This document shows, piece by piece, positions 16,819 to 25,770 of a stretch of DNA of 64,000 bases (positions within the stretch are counted from its first letter, which is position 1; the number at the start of each line of letters is the position of its first letter). The stretch comes from Dactylosporangium roseum (GTDB lineage: Bacteria > Actinomycetota > Actinomycetes > Mycobacteriales > Micromonosporaceae). The translations under genes and the position numbers were made by a program. Under the pieces are notes generated by a model. That model did no database searches, was not told the DNA's origin, and worked only from the letters and a program-made list of their open reading frames with translations. Location: positions 5,757,001 to 5,821,000 of the forward strand of contig NZ_CP073721.1 of NCBI RefSeq assembly GCF_025264685.1. Reading direction: 5' to 3'.

Positions 16819-18078
16819 TCATCTCAGGCCCAGGTCCGCTGCGGTCAGGGTGCCGGTCCGGGCGAGCGTCTCCAGCCGGTCGGCGACCGCCGCCGGAGAG
16901 GACGCGCGTTCGACACCGGCGCGCAGTTCCTCGGCCGCCCTCCGGAACGTGTGGTCGAACAGGACCTTGACCAACGCCTCTTCGACCTCCAGGGTGGTTG
17001 CCTTGAGCCCAGGGAGCGTGAGTACCGCGCCGGACGGGTCGATACGCCGGCCGTAGATCAGAGCGTCGTAGTTCAGCGCCAGCGAGAGCTGAGGTACCCC
17101 GGCGGCGATCCCGTTCATCAGGCAGTTGGCGCTGCCGTGGTGCACCAGGAGGTCGACGTGCGGCAGCAGCAGCTCGATCGGGTGGTTGCGCAGCACCCGC
17201 ACGCCCGGCGGCAGCCCGCCCAGGGTTTCCACCTGCTCCGCGCTCGCCGTCAGCACCACCTCCGCGCCGTGCTTGACGGCCGCGTCGATCGCATGGCGGA
17301 GGGAAGGGATGTTCGCGCCGAACACACCGGTCGCGGAGTTGCCCCACACGACAAGCACCCGCTTGCCGCGGCGCGGGCCGAACAGCCACGGGTCCACCGG
17401 CTGGACGCCGTTGTAGGGCACGTACCGGATCGGGATCCGCAGCGCGCTGCCCTGCGGCGGGATCGCGCAGTCCGGCGAGGGGTCGACCATGTAGGCGATC
17501 CGCTCGCGCGACCAGTCCACCCCGTACTTGTGGAAGCACGACAGGGGGTCGCCCGCGACCAGGTTCAACCCCGGCTCCGTCTCGACCGTGCCGATGAAGC
17601 CCGGGGAGACGTAGACGCTCGGCACGCCGTGCAGCGCGCCGATGAGCGCGCCCTCGACCGCCATCAGGTCGTGCACGACGAGGTCGGGGCGCCAGACCGC
17701 GGCGAAGTCGACCGCGCCGTCGTAGCTGTGCTGGACCGCTGCCACCGACCGCTTCCAGAAGTCCCCCAACTGGCCCGGGTCGAAGTCGGTGAGCGACTCG
17801 AGCTGCTTGCCCGTGAAGGGGTGCAGCGGCAGTGGCGCGTCGGGCAGCCGGTCGGGCGTGTAGAGAGCCTGGACGTAGAACGCCAGCCGCGCCGACTCCA
17901 TCATGTCGGGCGCGTCGAGAACCGGGACCGGCAGCAGGCCGGTGGCCGCCACCCCGGCGGCCTGCTCCGGCGTGCACGCGACCTGGACCTCGTGGCCGGA
18001 CGCCCGCAGAGCCCACGCCAGCGGCACCATGCAGAAGTAGTGGCCTGCCCAGTTGGACACCGTGAACAGGACTTTCAT
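16819..18078 (-). CDS. GT1 glycosyltransferase, second copy
   Basis: This 419-residue enzyme is the same length as the GT1 at 14.5 kb and is probably a paralogue for a second sugar. It begins MKVLFTVSNWAGHYFCMVPL and shows the deoxysugar GT features EVQVACTPE and WRPDLVVHDLM. The donor motif reads HHGSANCLMNGIAAGVPQL, differing from the common HHGGxGT form of its neighbour, so it may use a different donor or be less canonical. An upstream GGAGGGTCGGG precedes the ATG. Two GT1 and one GT4 gene imply at least two, perhaps three, sugar residues. Confidence 0.85.
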   Translation of the reverse strand: MKVLFTVSNWAGHYFCMVPLAWALRASGHEVQVACTPEQAAGVAATGLLPVPVLDAPDMMESARLAFYVQALYTPDRLPDAPLPLHPFTGKQLESLTDFDPGQLGDFWKRSVAAVQHSYDGAVDFAAVWRPDLVVHDLMAVEGALIGALHGVPSVYVSPGFIGTVETEPGLNLVAGDPLSCFHKYGVDWSRERIAYMVDPSPDCAIPPQGSALRIPIRYVPYNGVQPVDPWLFGPRRGKRVLVVWGNSATGVFGANIPSLRHAIDAAVKHGAEVVLTASAEQVETLGGLPPGVRVLRNHPIELLLPHVDLLVHHGSANCLMNGIAAGVPQLSLALNYDALIYGRRIDPSGAVLTLPGLKATTLEVEEALVKVLFDHTFRRAAEELRAGVERASSPAAVADRLETLARTGTLTAADLGLR

Positions 18079-18121
18079 CCCGACCCTCCGTCAGTACGTC
18101 AGTGGCAGCAGCGGATCGGTG

Positions 18122-18823
18122 TTACGACTTCCGGCAGACCGCCACGATGTCGCACACCTCGGGGCTGGTCCTCTCGTGCAGCACTTCCACGTGCACGAAG
18201 CCCGCGTCGGCCAGTGCCTTCATCAGCGACTCGCGGTCCAGCCAGCGCACGTCGACGCTGAGTCCCCGGGCCTGCGGCTCGGGGTGCTCCTCGCGGACGG
18301 GCTTGACCACGAACCCGTCGAGCCGGGCCAAGCCCTCGGCGGTACCCCAGTAGTGCGTCGACAGGTAGAGGTTGTCCGACACGCGGGCGATGTTGCCCAG
18401 CAGCGTCCACGGCTCCTGCACGTGGTACAGCAGGCCGGCACACAGGACCGCGTCGAAGTGGCCCAGCTCGGCGAGGTCAAGGGTCTCCACGTCGGCGAGC
18501 CGCATCTCGGCGTTGGTCGCGCCGTGGACCTCCAGGACGAGCTCGGCCCGGCGCAGGTTCTCGACCCGCCCCTCCAGCGCCAGCACCCGGGTCCCGGGCC
18601 GGCGGGACAGCGCGAGGGTGTCGGCCCCTTCCAGTGCGCCCAGCTCGAGAATCCGCTGGGCATCCGGAAAGGCCTGGAAGAACCGCCGGGCGCGCTCGTC
18701 GGGGTCCTGGCGCAGCACATAGTCCAGCTTGGATTCCCCGGCGTAGACCACACCGTCGAACTCGAACCCGTTGACCCAGGGTTCCAGCTCGAGCACCCGG
18801 CGCCTGATCTCTGTGGAATCCAT
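18122..18823 (-). CDS. Class I SAM methyltransferase
   Basis: This 233-residue methyltransferase has motif I ILELGALEGADTLALS, an acidic LALEGRVENLRRA in place of motif II, and DAVLCAGLLYHVQEPWTLL as motif post-I/III. The last block is typical of small-molecule and tRNA-modifying CmoB/DUF1698-like methyltransferases. It is the first gene of the leftward GT set, 43 bp upstream of the second GT1. With the operon at 6-12 kb it brings the number of methyltransferases in the cluster to five. No substrate is evident. Confidence 0.75.
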   Translation of the reverse strand: MDSTEIRRRVLELEPWVNGFEFDGVVYAGESKLDYVLRQDPDERARRFFQAFPDAQRILELGALEGADTLALSRRPGTRVLALEGRVENLRRAELVLEVHGATNAEMRLADVETLDLAELGHFDAVLCAGLLYHVQEPWTLLGNIARVSDNLYLSTHYWGTAEGLARLDGFVVKPVREEHPEPQARGLSVDVRWLDRESLMKALADAGFVHVEVLHERTSPEVCDIVAVCRKS

Positions 18824-19060
18824 GGATCAGGACCCTAGCAACAGGATTCGGGCGACGGACTGGTGAAAGCCCCAGTTCACATATCCGGGACGGACGGAAG
18901 AACGACGGTAGACGCATCGGACCAGCCGGGTCGCGCCGAGCCGGTGGCATCGACACTAGTGTTTCTCCTAGAGAGACCGGTAAATCCCCTGATATACCTG
19001 AACGGACCTCCGGTAGCGTCTTGTGCGGGCGTACGTGACCCCTCAAGGAAAGGCGTAGCG
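18824..19060. promoter_or_regulatory. Divergent control region with ACACTAGTGT palindrome
   Basis: This 237-bp non-coding gap lies between the leftward methyltransferase/GT set and the rightward E1-alpha gene. It contains the perfect 10-bp palindrome ACACTAGTGT at 18953-18962, followed by an A/T-richer stretch (TTTCTCCTAGAG, then GATATACC near 18990) that could hold the promoters. The open frame of E1-alpha technically extends across it, but codon use there is poor and a good ribosome site marks 19061. Confidence 0.5.
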
Positions 19061-20071
19061 TTGACGACCGACAAGACGCTGTCACCTCAGGCCGAGCAAT
19101 CGCTGGAGCTTTATCGGACGATGCGGTTGATCAGGTCCTTCGAGGAGCGCTGCCTCGAAATGGCCCTCTCCGGGGAGATCGTCGGCGGGGTTCATCCGTA
19201 TGTCGGGCAGGAGGCCGTGGCCGCGGGCGTGTGCTCCCAGCTGGGGCCGCTCGACGTGATCACCAGCACCCACCGTGGGCACGGCCACGTCCTGGCCAGG
19301 GGCGCCGCTCCCGACCGGATGCTCGCCGAGCTGTGCGGGAAGGACAGCGGGCTCAACCGCGGCCGCGGCGGCTCGATGCACGCGGCCGACGTGGGGCTCG
19401 GCATCCTCGGCGCGAACGGGATCGTCGGTGCCGGCGCACCCATCGCGGTCGGCGCCGCCTGGGCCGGTCGCCGGGCCGGGCTGAACCGGGTCGCGGTGGC
19501 GTTCTTCGGCGACGGAGCCCTCAACCAGGGCGTCGTCCTGGAGGCGTTCAACCTGGCGGCCGCGTGGTCACTGCCGGTGCTGTTCGTATGCGAGAACAAC
19601 GGGTGGGCGATAAGCCTTCCGGTGGGCCGGGGGCTCGCCGGCGATCCGGTGAGCCGGGCCACGGGTTTCGGCATGACGGCCGACTCGGTGGACGGCATGG
19701 ACGTCGAAGAGGTGGCCGCACACGCCGGCAAGGCGATCGACGCGTGCCGCTCGGGAGCGGGCCCGGCATTCCTGGAGTTCCGGACGTACCGGTTCCACGG
19801 GCACCACTCGTTCGAGCACCAGATGGGGGTGGTGTACCGGGAGGAGGACGAGGTCGCGAGCTGGCGCGCACGCGATCCGCTCGAGCTGCAGCGGACCCGC
19901 CTGCCGCAGGAGCGCGCCCAGGACGTCGACGACGAGGTGGCCCGGTCGATCGACGACGCGGTGCTGTTCGCCCGGGCGGGCCGGGCCCCCAGCCCCGGGG
20001 ACGCGCTGGCGCATCTCTACGCCGACGGGACAGCCCCACGGCCGGGAGTGGTGGCACCGCGGCGCGTGTAG
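19061..20071 (+). CDS. TPP-dependent 2-oxoacid dehydrogenase E1 component, alpha subunit
   Basis: This 336-residue protein is an E1-alpha of the pyruvate/acetoin dehydrogenase family. The TPP motif runs from GDG at 150-152 to NN at 179-180, and HRGHGH, KDSGLNRGRGGSMH and the phosphorylation-loop-like RFHGHHSFEH are all present. TTG at 19061 is chosen because AAGGAAAGG ends seven bases before it. An E1-beta subunit is normally needed but no gene for one, nor E2 or E3, appears in the window. In some antibiotic clusters such E1 pairs add a two-carbon branch from pyruvate to a keto-sugar, which would fit the sugar genes here. Its partner may lie beyond the left edge. Confidence 0.85.
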   Translation: MTTDKTLSPQAEQSLELYRTMRLIRSFEERCLEMALSGEIVGGVHPYVGQEAVAAGVCSQLGPLDVITSTHRGHGHVLARGAAPDRMLAELCGKDSGLNRGRGGSMHAADVGLGILGANGIVGAGAPIAVGAAWAGRRAGLNRVAVAFFGDGALNQGVVLEAFNLAAAWSLPVLFVCENNGWAISLPVGRGLAGDPVSRATGFGMTADSVDGMDVEEVAAHAGKAIDACRSGAGPAFLEFRTYRFHGHHSFEHQMGVVYREEDEVASWRARDPLELQRTRLPQERAQDVDDEVARSIDDAVLFARAGRAPSPGDALAHLYADGTAPRPGVVAPRRV

Positions 20072-20213
20072 CGCATTTCTCCGGCGTGATCACCGGCGGG
20101 CGCGGGGCCGGTATTCACGACGGCTCGCGTCATTGCGTCGAACCACTCGAATACGGCCGGAAACAATAGGGAATTTGCTAGCCATCTATATGGCAGGCTG
20201 ATGGCGACACCAC
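20072..20213. promoter_or_regulatory. Short A/T-rich gap before the HAD/epimerase pair
   Basis: This 142-bp non-coding gap is less GC-rich than its surroundings towards its right half. TTGCTA near 20175 and TATATG near 20188 are a weak promoter candidate for the two following genes. I see no gene and no strong hairpin. Confidence 0.3.
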
Positions 20214-21035
20214 ATGGAGGCAGCCATCAGACTGGGATTCGGCGGCATTGCCCTGGATGTCGGGGGGGTCCTTTATTACGATGAGCCCTTCGAGTTGGCA
20301 TGGCTGCAGGGAACGTTCAACCGAATGTCAGCGGCCGACCCTGGAATTACCCTGGCGGCATTCGTCGAACTCGTCGAACGGTTCTACCGGCGGGACGGCT
20401 CCGTCGATGTGTGGAACGGGTCCACGGCCGCCGACCGGAGCTGGACGAGCGTGCGACGCGGCTGGCGCGAGCTGGCGCAGGAGATCCCCGGTGCCCGGCG
20501 CGCCGTGCGCGAACTGGCCCGGCAGGTGCCCACCGTGGTGGTCGCGAACCAGCCCGCCGAGTGCGTCGCCGTCCTCGACGACTGGGGGCTGACCGAGGTA
20601 CTGCGGGGGATCTTCCTGGACTCGCTCGAGGGCGTGGCCAAGCCCGATCCGGGGCTGCTGGACCTGGGACGGGCCCGGCTCGGCCGGCAGCCGGCCGAGA
20701 TGCTGATGGTGGGCAACCGGGTCGACCACGACGTCCGGCCGGCCCTCGCCCTGGGCTGCGGGGCGGCGTTCGTGCGGGGCGACTCGGCCTACCAGGTGCC
20801 GCCGGGCGTGCACCGCGACATCGTCGCCGCCTACGAACGGCTGCGGAAGGTCCGGACCGCACCGCCACCGGAAGACAGCGTCGTCATGATCGTCTCCTCC
20901 CTGGCCGACCTCGTGGACCGCTTCGCCCGTACCGAGCCCACCGCGCCCGCCCAACGAGCGCCCGGCGCCTCCGAACGGGGAGCGCGAGCTCACGTGGGTG
21001 CGCCGGGAGGTGACACCCGATCCGGCCGGCCATGA
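20214..21035 (+). CDS. HAD-superfamily hydrolase
   Basis: This 273-residue protein has the HAD core. The nucleophile Asp15 is in LDVGGVLYYD, motif II is around VVVANQ, and motif III/IV is KPDPGLLDL followed by LMVGNRVDHDVRPALALG. The second Asp of motif I is replaced by Gly, as in many DxGGVL subfamily members. It probably dephosphorylates a sugar phosphate or other small metabolite. No good ribosome site precedes the ATG at 20214, so the start is uncertain. Its stop overlaps the following epimerase ATG (ATGA). The last 50 residues are Pro/Arg-rich and probably disordered. Confidence 0.75.
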   Translation: MEAAIRLGFGGIALDVGGVLYYDEPFELAWLQGTFNRMSAADPGITLAAFVELVERFYRRDGSVDVWNGSTAADRSWTSVRRGWRELAQEIPGARRAVRELARQVPTVVVANQPAECVAVLDDWGLTEVLRGIFLDSLEGVAKPDPGLLDLGRARLGRQPAEMLMVGNRVDHDVRPALALGCGAAFVRGDSAYQVPPGVHRDIVAAYERLRKVRTAPPPEDSVVMIVSSLADLVDRFARTEPTAPAQRAPGASERGARAHVGAPGGDTRSGRP

Positions 21036-21973
21036 GGGTGGTGCGGGCGGTGCGTCCCGGCATGGCGGCCGTGATCGGCGCCACCGGGTTCCTCGGCAGC
21101 CGCCTGGTCACCGAGCTCAGCGCGGCGGGTCGCCCGATGGCCCTGTTCAACAGGGCCAGACCGCCGGTCGTGGGCGGCCGTCCGGCCGGCGAGCTCGGCG
21201 CGGCCGAGACAGTGTTCTTCCTGGCCGCGGGCCTGAACCCGATGCTCGCCGCCCGGTCCCCGGCCCACGTCGCCGAGGAGCACTCGCTGCTCGCCGAGGT
21301 TCTGCGAGCGTTGACCCGCACCTCCCACCGGCCCCTGGTCGTCCTGGCGAGCTCGGGCGGCGCGGTGTACTCGCCCCGGGCCGTGCCGCCCTACCGGGAA
21401 TCGTCTCCCGTCGACCCGTCGTCGGCCTACGGGCACGCGAAGCTCCGCCTGGAGCGGCTCCTGTTCGCCCACTCCGGGGCGATCCGGCCCCTCGTCCTCC
21501 GGCTCGGCAACGTGTACGGCCCCGGCCAGCACCCCAGGCGCGGGTACGGCGTGCTCGCGCACTGGCTGACGGCGGTCGCGCGAGGCGAACCGGTCCGCGT
21601 GTTCGGCGACCCTTCGGTGGCCCGTGACTACGTGCACGTGGACGACGTCACCCGGCTCCTGGCAATCGTCCACAGCACGGTCGCATCCGGCTTGCAGGCC
21701 AACCTGCCGACGGTGCTCAACGTCGGCTCCGGACGCCCGACGTCGCTGGCGCACCTGCTCACGATCCTCCGCGAGGCGACGGACCGGGACCTGACCGTAC
21801 TGCAGGAGGACAGCCGCCCGTTCGACCGCCAGAGCAACTGGCTCGACCCGACGCTCGCTCAACGGACCCTCGGCTGGAGTGCCCGCATCGAGCTGCGCGA
21901 CGGCGTGCGGCGGCTGCTGGAACTACCGGTGGACCTGCTGTCCGCACCGTACGCGCCGCGGGAGGTGTCGTGA
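21032..21973 (+). CDS. NAD-dependent epimerase/dehydratase (extended SDR)
   Basis: This 313-residue SDR has the nucleotide motif VIGATGFLGSRL, the catalytic YGHAKLRLERLL, and LRLGNVYGPGQ, RDYVHVDDV and VLNVGSGR in the order typical of UDP-glucose 4-epimerase-like enzymes. It probably acts on an NDP-sugar as 4-epimerase or ketoreductase. It is co-translated with the HAD phosphatase and ends 21 bp from the convergent ABC exporter genes. Which sugar it serves cannot be told. Confidence 0.78.
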   Translation: MRVVRAVRPGMAAVIGATGFLGSRLVTELSAAGRPMALFNRARPPVVGGRPAGELGAAETVFFLAAGLNPMLAARSPAHVAEEHSLLAEVLRALTRTSHRPLVVLASSGGAVYSPRAVPPYRESSPVDPSSAYGHAKLRLERLLFAHSGAIRPLVLRLGNVYGPGQHPRRGYGVLAHWLTAVARGEPVRVFGDPSVARDYVHVDDVTRLLAIVHSTVASGLQANLPTVLNVGSGRPTSLAHLLTILREATDRDLTVLQEDSRPFDRQSNWLDPTLAQRTLGWSARIELRDGVRRLLELPVDLLSAPYAPREVS

Positions 21974-21994
21974 TCGCGGAGCGCCACCGACGGG

Positions 21995-23923
21995 TCAGAC
22001 CGGTGCCCCGGCGGTTCCGGACCGGTCCACCGCGAACTGCGCCTCGTACAGGCGCCGGTACCCGCCGCCCTGCAGCAGCTCGTCGTGCGTCCCCTGCTCG
22101 ACGATCCGGCCCTGATCCATCACCAGGATAATGTCGGCGTCGCGGATCGTGGAGAGCCGGTGCGCGATGACGAAGCTGGTCCGTCCGCGCTGAAGGTCGG
22201 CCATCGCCCGCTGCACCAGCAGCTCGGTCCGCACGTCGATGGCGCTTGTCGCCTCGTCCAGGATGAGAATGACCGGATCGGCGGCGAAGGCCCGCGCGAT
22301 CGTGATCAGTTGCTTCTCGCCGGCGCTGAGGCCCATCTCGTCGTCGTCAATGACGGTGTCGTAGCCATCCGGCAGCGTCCGCACCAGGTGCTCCAGATGC
22401 GCAGCCCGCGCGGCCGCGGCCACCTGCTCTGGCGTGGCGTCGTCCCGGCCGTAGGCGATGTTCTCGGCGATGGTGCCGCCGAAGAGCCAGGTGTCCTGCA
22501 GGACCATCCCGGTGAGGCCGCGCAGACGCGCCCGGGTCATCGTCGCGGTGTCGACGCCGTCGATCCTGATGTGCCCGGCCTGGACCTCGTAGAAGCGCAT
22601 CAGGAGGTTGACAAGCGTGGTCTTGCCCGCGCCGGTCGGCCCGACGATAGCGACCGTCTGCCCGGGCCGGACGTCGAACGACAGGTCCTCGATCAGCGGG
22701 GCGTCCTCCGTGTAGCGGAACCGGACCCGCTCGAATGTGACGCGTCCCCGGGGGGTGCCCGGCTCGGCCGTGACCGTGGGGTCCGGTTCCTCCTCGGCCG
22801 CCTCCAGCAGCTCGTTCACCCGGTCGAACGAGGCGACCCCCGACTGCAGCATCTGAGTCACGGTGGCGAGCTGGCTGATGTTCTGGCTGAACAGCCGGGA
22901 GTACTGGAACAACGCCTGCAGGCCGCCGAGGGACATCGCGCCGGCGGCGATCCGCAGCCCGCCGACGACCGCGACCAGGACATAGCTCAGGTTTCCGATG
23001 AACATCATCGAGGGCTGCACCAGGCTCGAGGCGAACTCCGCCCGGAAACCGTTGTCCACCAGTGCCCGGTTGTGGGTGTGGAAGGTCGCCGTGGCCTCCG
23101 GCTGGCGACCGAAGGCCTTGACCAGGGCGTGGCCGGAGTAGATGTCCTCGACGTGCCCGTTGAGCTGCCCGGCGGCCAGCCACTGCGCGGCGTACCGCGG
23201 TCCGGCCCGCCTGGCGATCACCCTGGCCACGTAGCCCGACAACGGGACGGTGACCAGGGCGACCAAGGCGAGCGGCCAGGAGACCCACAGCATCATCGCC
23301 AGGACCCCGACGATGGTCAGCGGCGCACCGAGCACCTGGCTCAGCGTCTGCTGCATGGTTTGGCCCAGGTTGTCGATGTCGTTGGTGAGCCTGCCGAGCA
23401 CCTCGCCGCGCTGCGCCGAGTCCAAATAGGACAGCGGCAGCCGGGCGAGCTTGGCCTGGACCTGCTCGCGCAGGCGGTGCATGGACCTCTGCACGACGGT
23501 CGCCGCCGTCCACCCGGCCATCGTGCCGAGCAGCCATCCGATCGCGTAGACGACCGCCACGACTATCAGGACGCGGGCCAGGGCACCGAAGTCGATGCCG
23601 TGGCCGGGGCGGAAGTCGATCGCCGACACCATGTTGGCGATGGAGCCGTGGCCGTCGGTCCGCAGCCGGTCGATCACCGCCGCCTTGTCGATGCCGGCGG
23701 GGAAGCTCAGGCCGATCATTCCGCCGAAGATGGTGTCGACGGCCTTGCCCATGAGCAGCGGCCCGGCCACCGTGGCCAGCACGCTGCCGGCGGTGAACAG
23801 CACCGCGCGCGTGAGGAGCCGCCGCTCGGGCCGCAGCATCCGCGCGATGGCCCGTATCGAACCGCCGAAGTGCCGTGTCCGCTCCGGCGACGCTTCGCCA
23901 CCCGACGGCGCAGGAGTGCTCAC
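21995..23923 (-). CDS. ABC exporter half-transporter, consensus ATPase site
   Basis: This 642-residue half-transporter has an N-terminal six-helix membrane domain and a C-terminal ATPase. Walker A is GPTGAGKTTL, Walker B ends LILDEATSAID with the catalytic Glu, and the H-loop is AHRLST, all canonical. The signature reads LSAGEKQL instead of LSGGQ. It pairs with the next gene, which shows the opposite pattern. The assembled heterodimer would therefore have one working and one degenerate ATP site, as in TmrAB or BmrCD. It is the last gene of the long leftward operon. Export of the glycosylated product, and so self-resistance, is the likely role. Confidence 0.88.
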   Translation of the reverse strand: MSTPAPSGGEASPERTRHFGGSIRAIARMLRPERRLLTRAVLFTAGSVLATVAGPLLMGKAVDTIFGGMIGLSFPAGIDKAAVIDRLRTDGHGSIANMVSAIDFRPGHGIDFGALARVLIVVAVVYAIGWLLGTMAGWTAATVVQRSMHRLREQVQAKLARLPLSYLDSAQRGEVLGRLTNDIDNLGQTMQQTLSQVLGAPLTIVGVLAMMLWVSWPLALVALVTVPLSGYVARVIARRAGPRYAAQWLAAGQLNGHVEDIYSGHALVKAFGRQPEATATFHTHNRALVDNGFRAEFASSLVQPSMMFIGNLSYVLVAVVGGLRIAAGAMSLGGLQALFQYSRLFSQNISQLATVTQMLQSGVASFDRVNELLEAAEEEPDPTVTAEPGTPRGRVTFERVRFRYTEDAPLIEDLSFDVRPGQTVAIVGPTGAGKTTLVNLLMRFYEVQAGHIRIDGVDTATMTRARLRGLTGMVLQDTWLFGGTIAENIAYGRDDATPEQVAAAARAAHLEHLVRTLPDGYDTVIDDDEMGLSAGEKQLITIARAFAADPVILILDEATSAIDVRTELLVQRAMADLQRGRTSFVIAHRLSTIRDADIILVMDQGRIVEQGTHDELLQGGGYRRLYEAQFAVDRSGTAGAPV

Positions 23924-23948
23924 CCGGCTCTACCCTCTCGCTCGATCT

Positions 23949-25703
23949 TCACGACCGGCGCGCGGCCGGGCCGACGGTTTCCTGCCCATCGAGCTGGGAG
24001 AGTGCGATCTCCCGGTACACCTCGTTGGTCGTCATGAGGTCCTGATGCCGGCCCACACCGACGACCTGCCCCTCGTCGAGGACCACGATGCGGTCGGCAT
24101 CCCGCACGGTGCTGACACGCTGCGCGACGATGACGACGGTCGCCCCCGATGACTCGGCGAGCAGCGCGGCGCGCAACGCGCTGTCGGTCGCGTAGTCGAG
24201 CGCGGAGAAGGGGTCGTCGAGCAGGTAGACATCGGCCCGCCGGACCAGCGCCCGCGCGACCGCCAGCCGCTGGCGCTGTCCTCCCGACAGCGTCGTGCCG
24301 CCCTGCCTGGTCGCGGTGTTCAGCCCGTCCGGCAGCCGCTCCACGAAGTCGCGGGCCTCCGCGACCTCCAAGGCGTGCCAGAGCTCGTCGTCGGTGGCGT
24401 CGGGATCGCCGTAGCGCAGGTTCGACGCGATCGTCCCGGCGAACAGGTAGGCGCGCTGCGGCACGTAGCTCACCGCCCGCGCCAGCACCGCCGGGTCGAG
24501 GTCGCGCACGTCCGTGCCGCCGACCGCCACCCGCCCGCCCGTGGCGTCGAGCAGCCGGGCGATCAGGTTCAGCAGAGTGCTCTTGCCGCTGCCCGTGCCG
24601 CCGATGATGGCGACGGTCTCGCCCGGTCGCGCGGTGAGGCAGATGTCCCGCAGCACCGGCTGCTCGGCACCGGGGTAGCGGAACTCCACGTTCGTCAGCT
24701 CCAGGAGTCCCGGCTCGGGAAGCACGGCGACCGGGGCGGCGGCGGGGGTCAGGCTCGTGGGGGTGTCCAGCACCTGCTGGAGGCGCGTGGCGCTGAGCTG
24801 GGCGCGCGGCAGCATGACCAGGACGAACGTGGCGGTCATCACCGCGAGCAGCACCTGCATCAGGTAGATCAGGAACGCCGCGAGCATACCTACCTGCATG
24901 GAGCCGTCGGCGATGCGGTGCGCCCCGAACCACAGGATGACGATGGCGGCGAGGTTGATGACCGCGACGACGCTCGGAAACATCAGGCTCATGGCCCGGC
25001 CGCTGCCGAGTGCCGCCTCGTACAGCTCGTCGCCGGCGCGCGCGAACCGGACGCGCTCGTGCTCCTCGCGGACGAATGCTCTGACCACCCGGACCCCGAT
25101 GATCTGCTCGCGCATGATCCGGCCGAGCCGGTCGCCGGACACCGCCATGCGCTTGACCATGGGCAGCGCCTTGACGACGATCGCGACGATGACGGCCCCG
25201 AGCGCGGGAACGACTACCAGGAGCAGCCCCGAGAGCTGGACGCTCTGGTGCAGCGCCATGAGGACGGAGCCGAATCCCATCATCGGGGCGAACACCGCCA
25301 TGCTGAGCGTGGTCATCACGAAGGTCTGCACCTGCTGGACGTCGTTCGTGGTGCGCATGACCAGCGACGGCACCCCGAAGTGCCCCATCTCCCGGCCGGA
25401 GAACTCCTGGACCCTGTCGAAGAGGGCCGCTCGGACGTCGCCGCCGATCCTCGAGGCGGTGCGGGCGCTGAAATACCCCGCGCCGAACAGGCCGGCGAAC
25501 TGGACCACCGACGTGACGATCATCAGTCCGCCGAGGACGACGACCCGGCGGGTGTCGCCCTTGACGATCCCGTCGTCGACGATGTCGGCGTTCAGGGTCG
25601 GCAGATAGAGCGCCGCGGCGGTCTGCACCAACTGCAGGAACACGATCGCGGCCAGCGGGCCGCGGTACGTGCGCAGGCGGGGTCGCAACAGCCGCAACAA
25701 CAT
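23949..25703 (-). CDS. ABC exporter half-transporter, degenerate ATPase site
   Basis: This 584-residue partner of the exporter has the same membrane-plus-ATPase layout. Walker A is GGTGSGKSTL and the signature LSGGQRQRL is canonical. Walker B ends YLLDDPFSALD, with Asp where the catalytic Glu belongs, and the H-loop reads AQRVST with Gln in place of His. That is the textbook degenerate subunit of a heterodimeric type IV exporter, complementary to the 642-residue neighbour. The two genes are 25 bp apart. The substrate is inferred from context only. Confidence 0.88.
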   Translation of the reverse strand: MLLRLLRPRLRTYRGPLAAIVFLQLVQTAAALYLPTLNADIVDDGIVKGDTRRVVVLGGLMIVTSVVQFAGLFGAGYFSARTASRIGGDVRAALFDRVQEFSGREMGHFGVPSLVMRTTNDVQQVQTFVMTTLSMAVFAPMMGFGSVLMALHQSVQLSGLLLVVVPALGAVIVAIVVKALPMVKRMAVSGDRLGRIMREQIIGVRVVRAFVREEHERVRFARAGDELYEAALGSGRAMSLMFPSVVAVINLAAIVILWFGAHRIADGSMQVGMLAAFLIYLMQVLLAVMTATFVLVMLPRAQLSATRLQQVLDTPTSLTPAAAPVAVLPEPGLLELTNVEFRYPGAEQPVLRDICLTARPGETVAIIGGTGSGKSTLLNLIARLLDATGGRVAVGGTDVRDLDPAVLARAVSYVPQRAYLFAGTIASNLRYGDPDATDDELWHALEVAEARDFVERLPDGLNTATRQGGTTLSGGQRQRLAVARALVRRADVYLLDDPFSALDYATDSALRAALLAESSGATVVIVAQRVSTVRDADRIVVLDEGQVVGVGRHQDLMTTNEVYREIALSQLDGQETVGPAARRS

Positions 25704-25770
25704 GCGAACAACCTCTCATCGTCGGACGGGCGGGCCGTCCACAGCCGCGCGCCGCGATCGGCGGTGCCAA

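Noticed and set aside
18863..19060. N-terminal extension of E1-alpha
   Set aside because: It covers the divergent promoter with the ACACTAGTGT palindrome, has atypical codon use, and a good ribosome site exists before TTG 19061.
22085..24037. A 650-codon plus-strand frame opposite the ABC exporter
   Set aside because: His/Gly/Asp-rich with no fold features; the opposite strand carries Walker and signature motifs.
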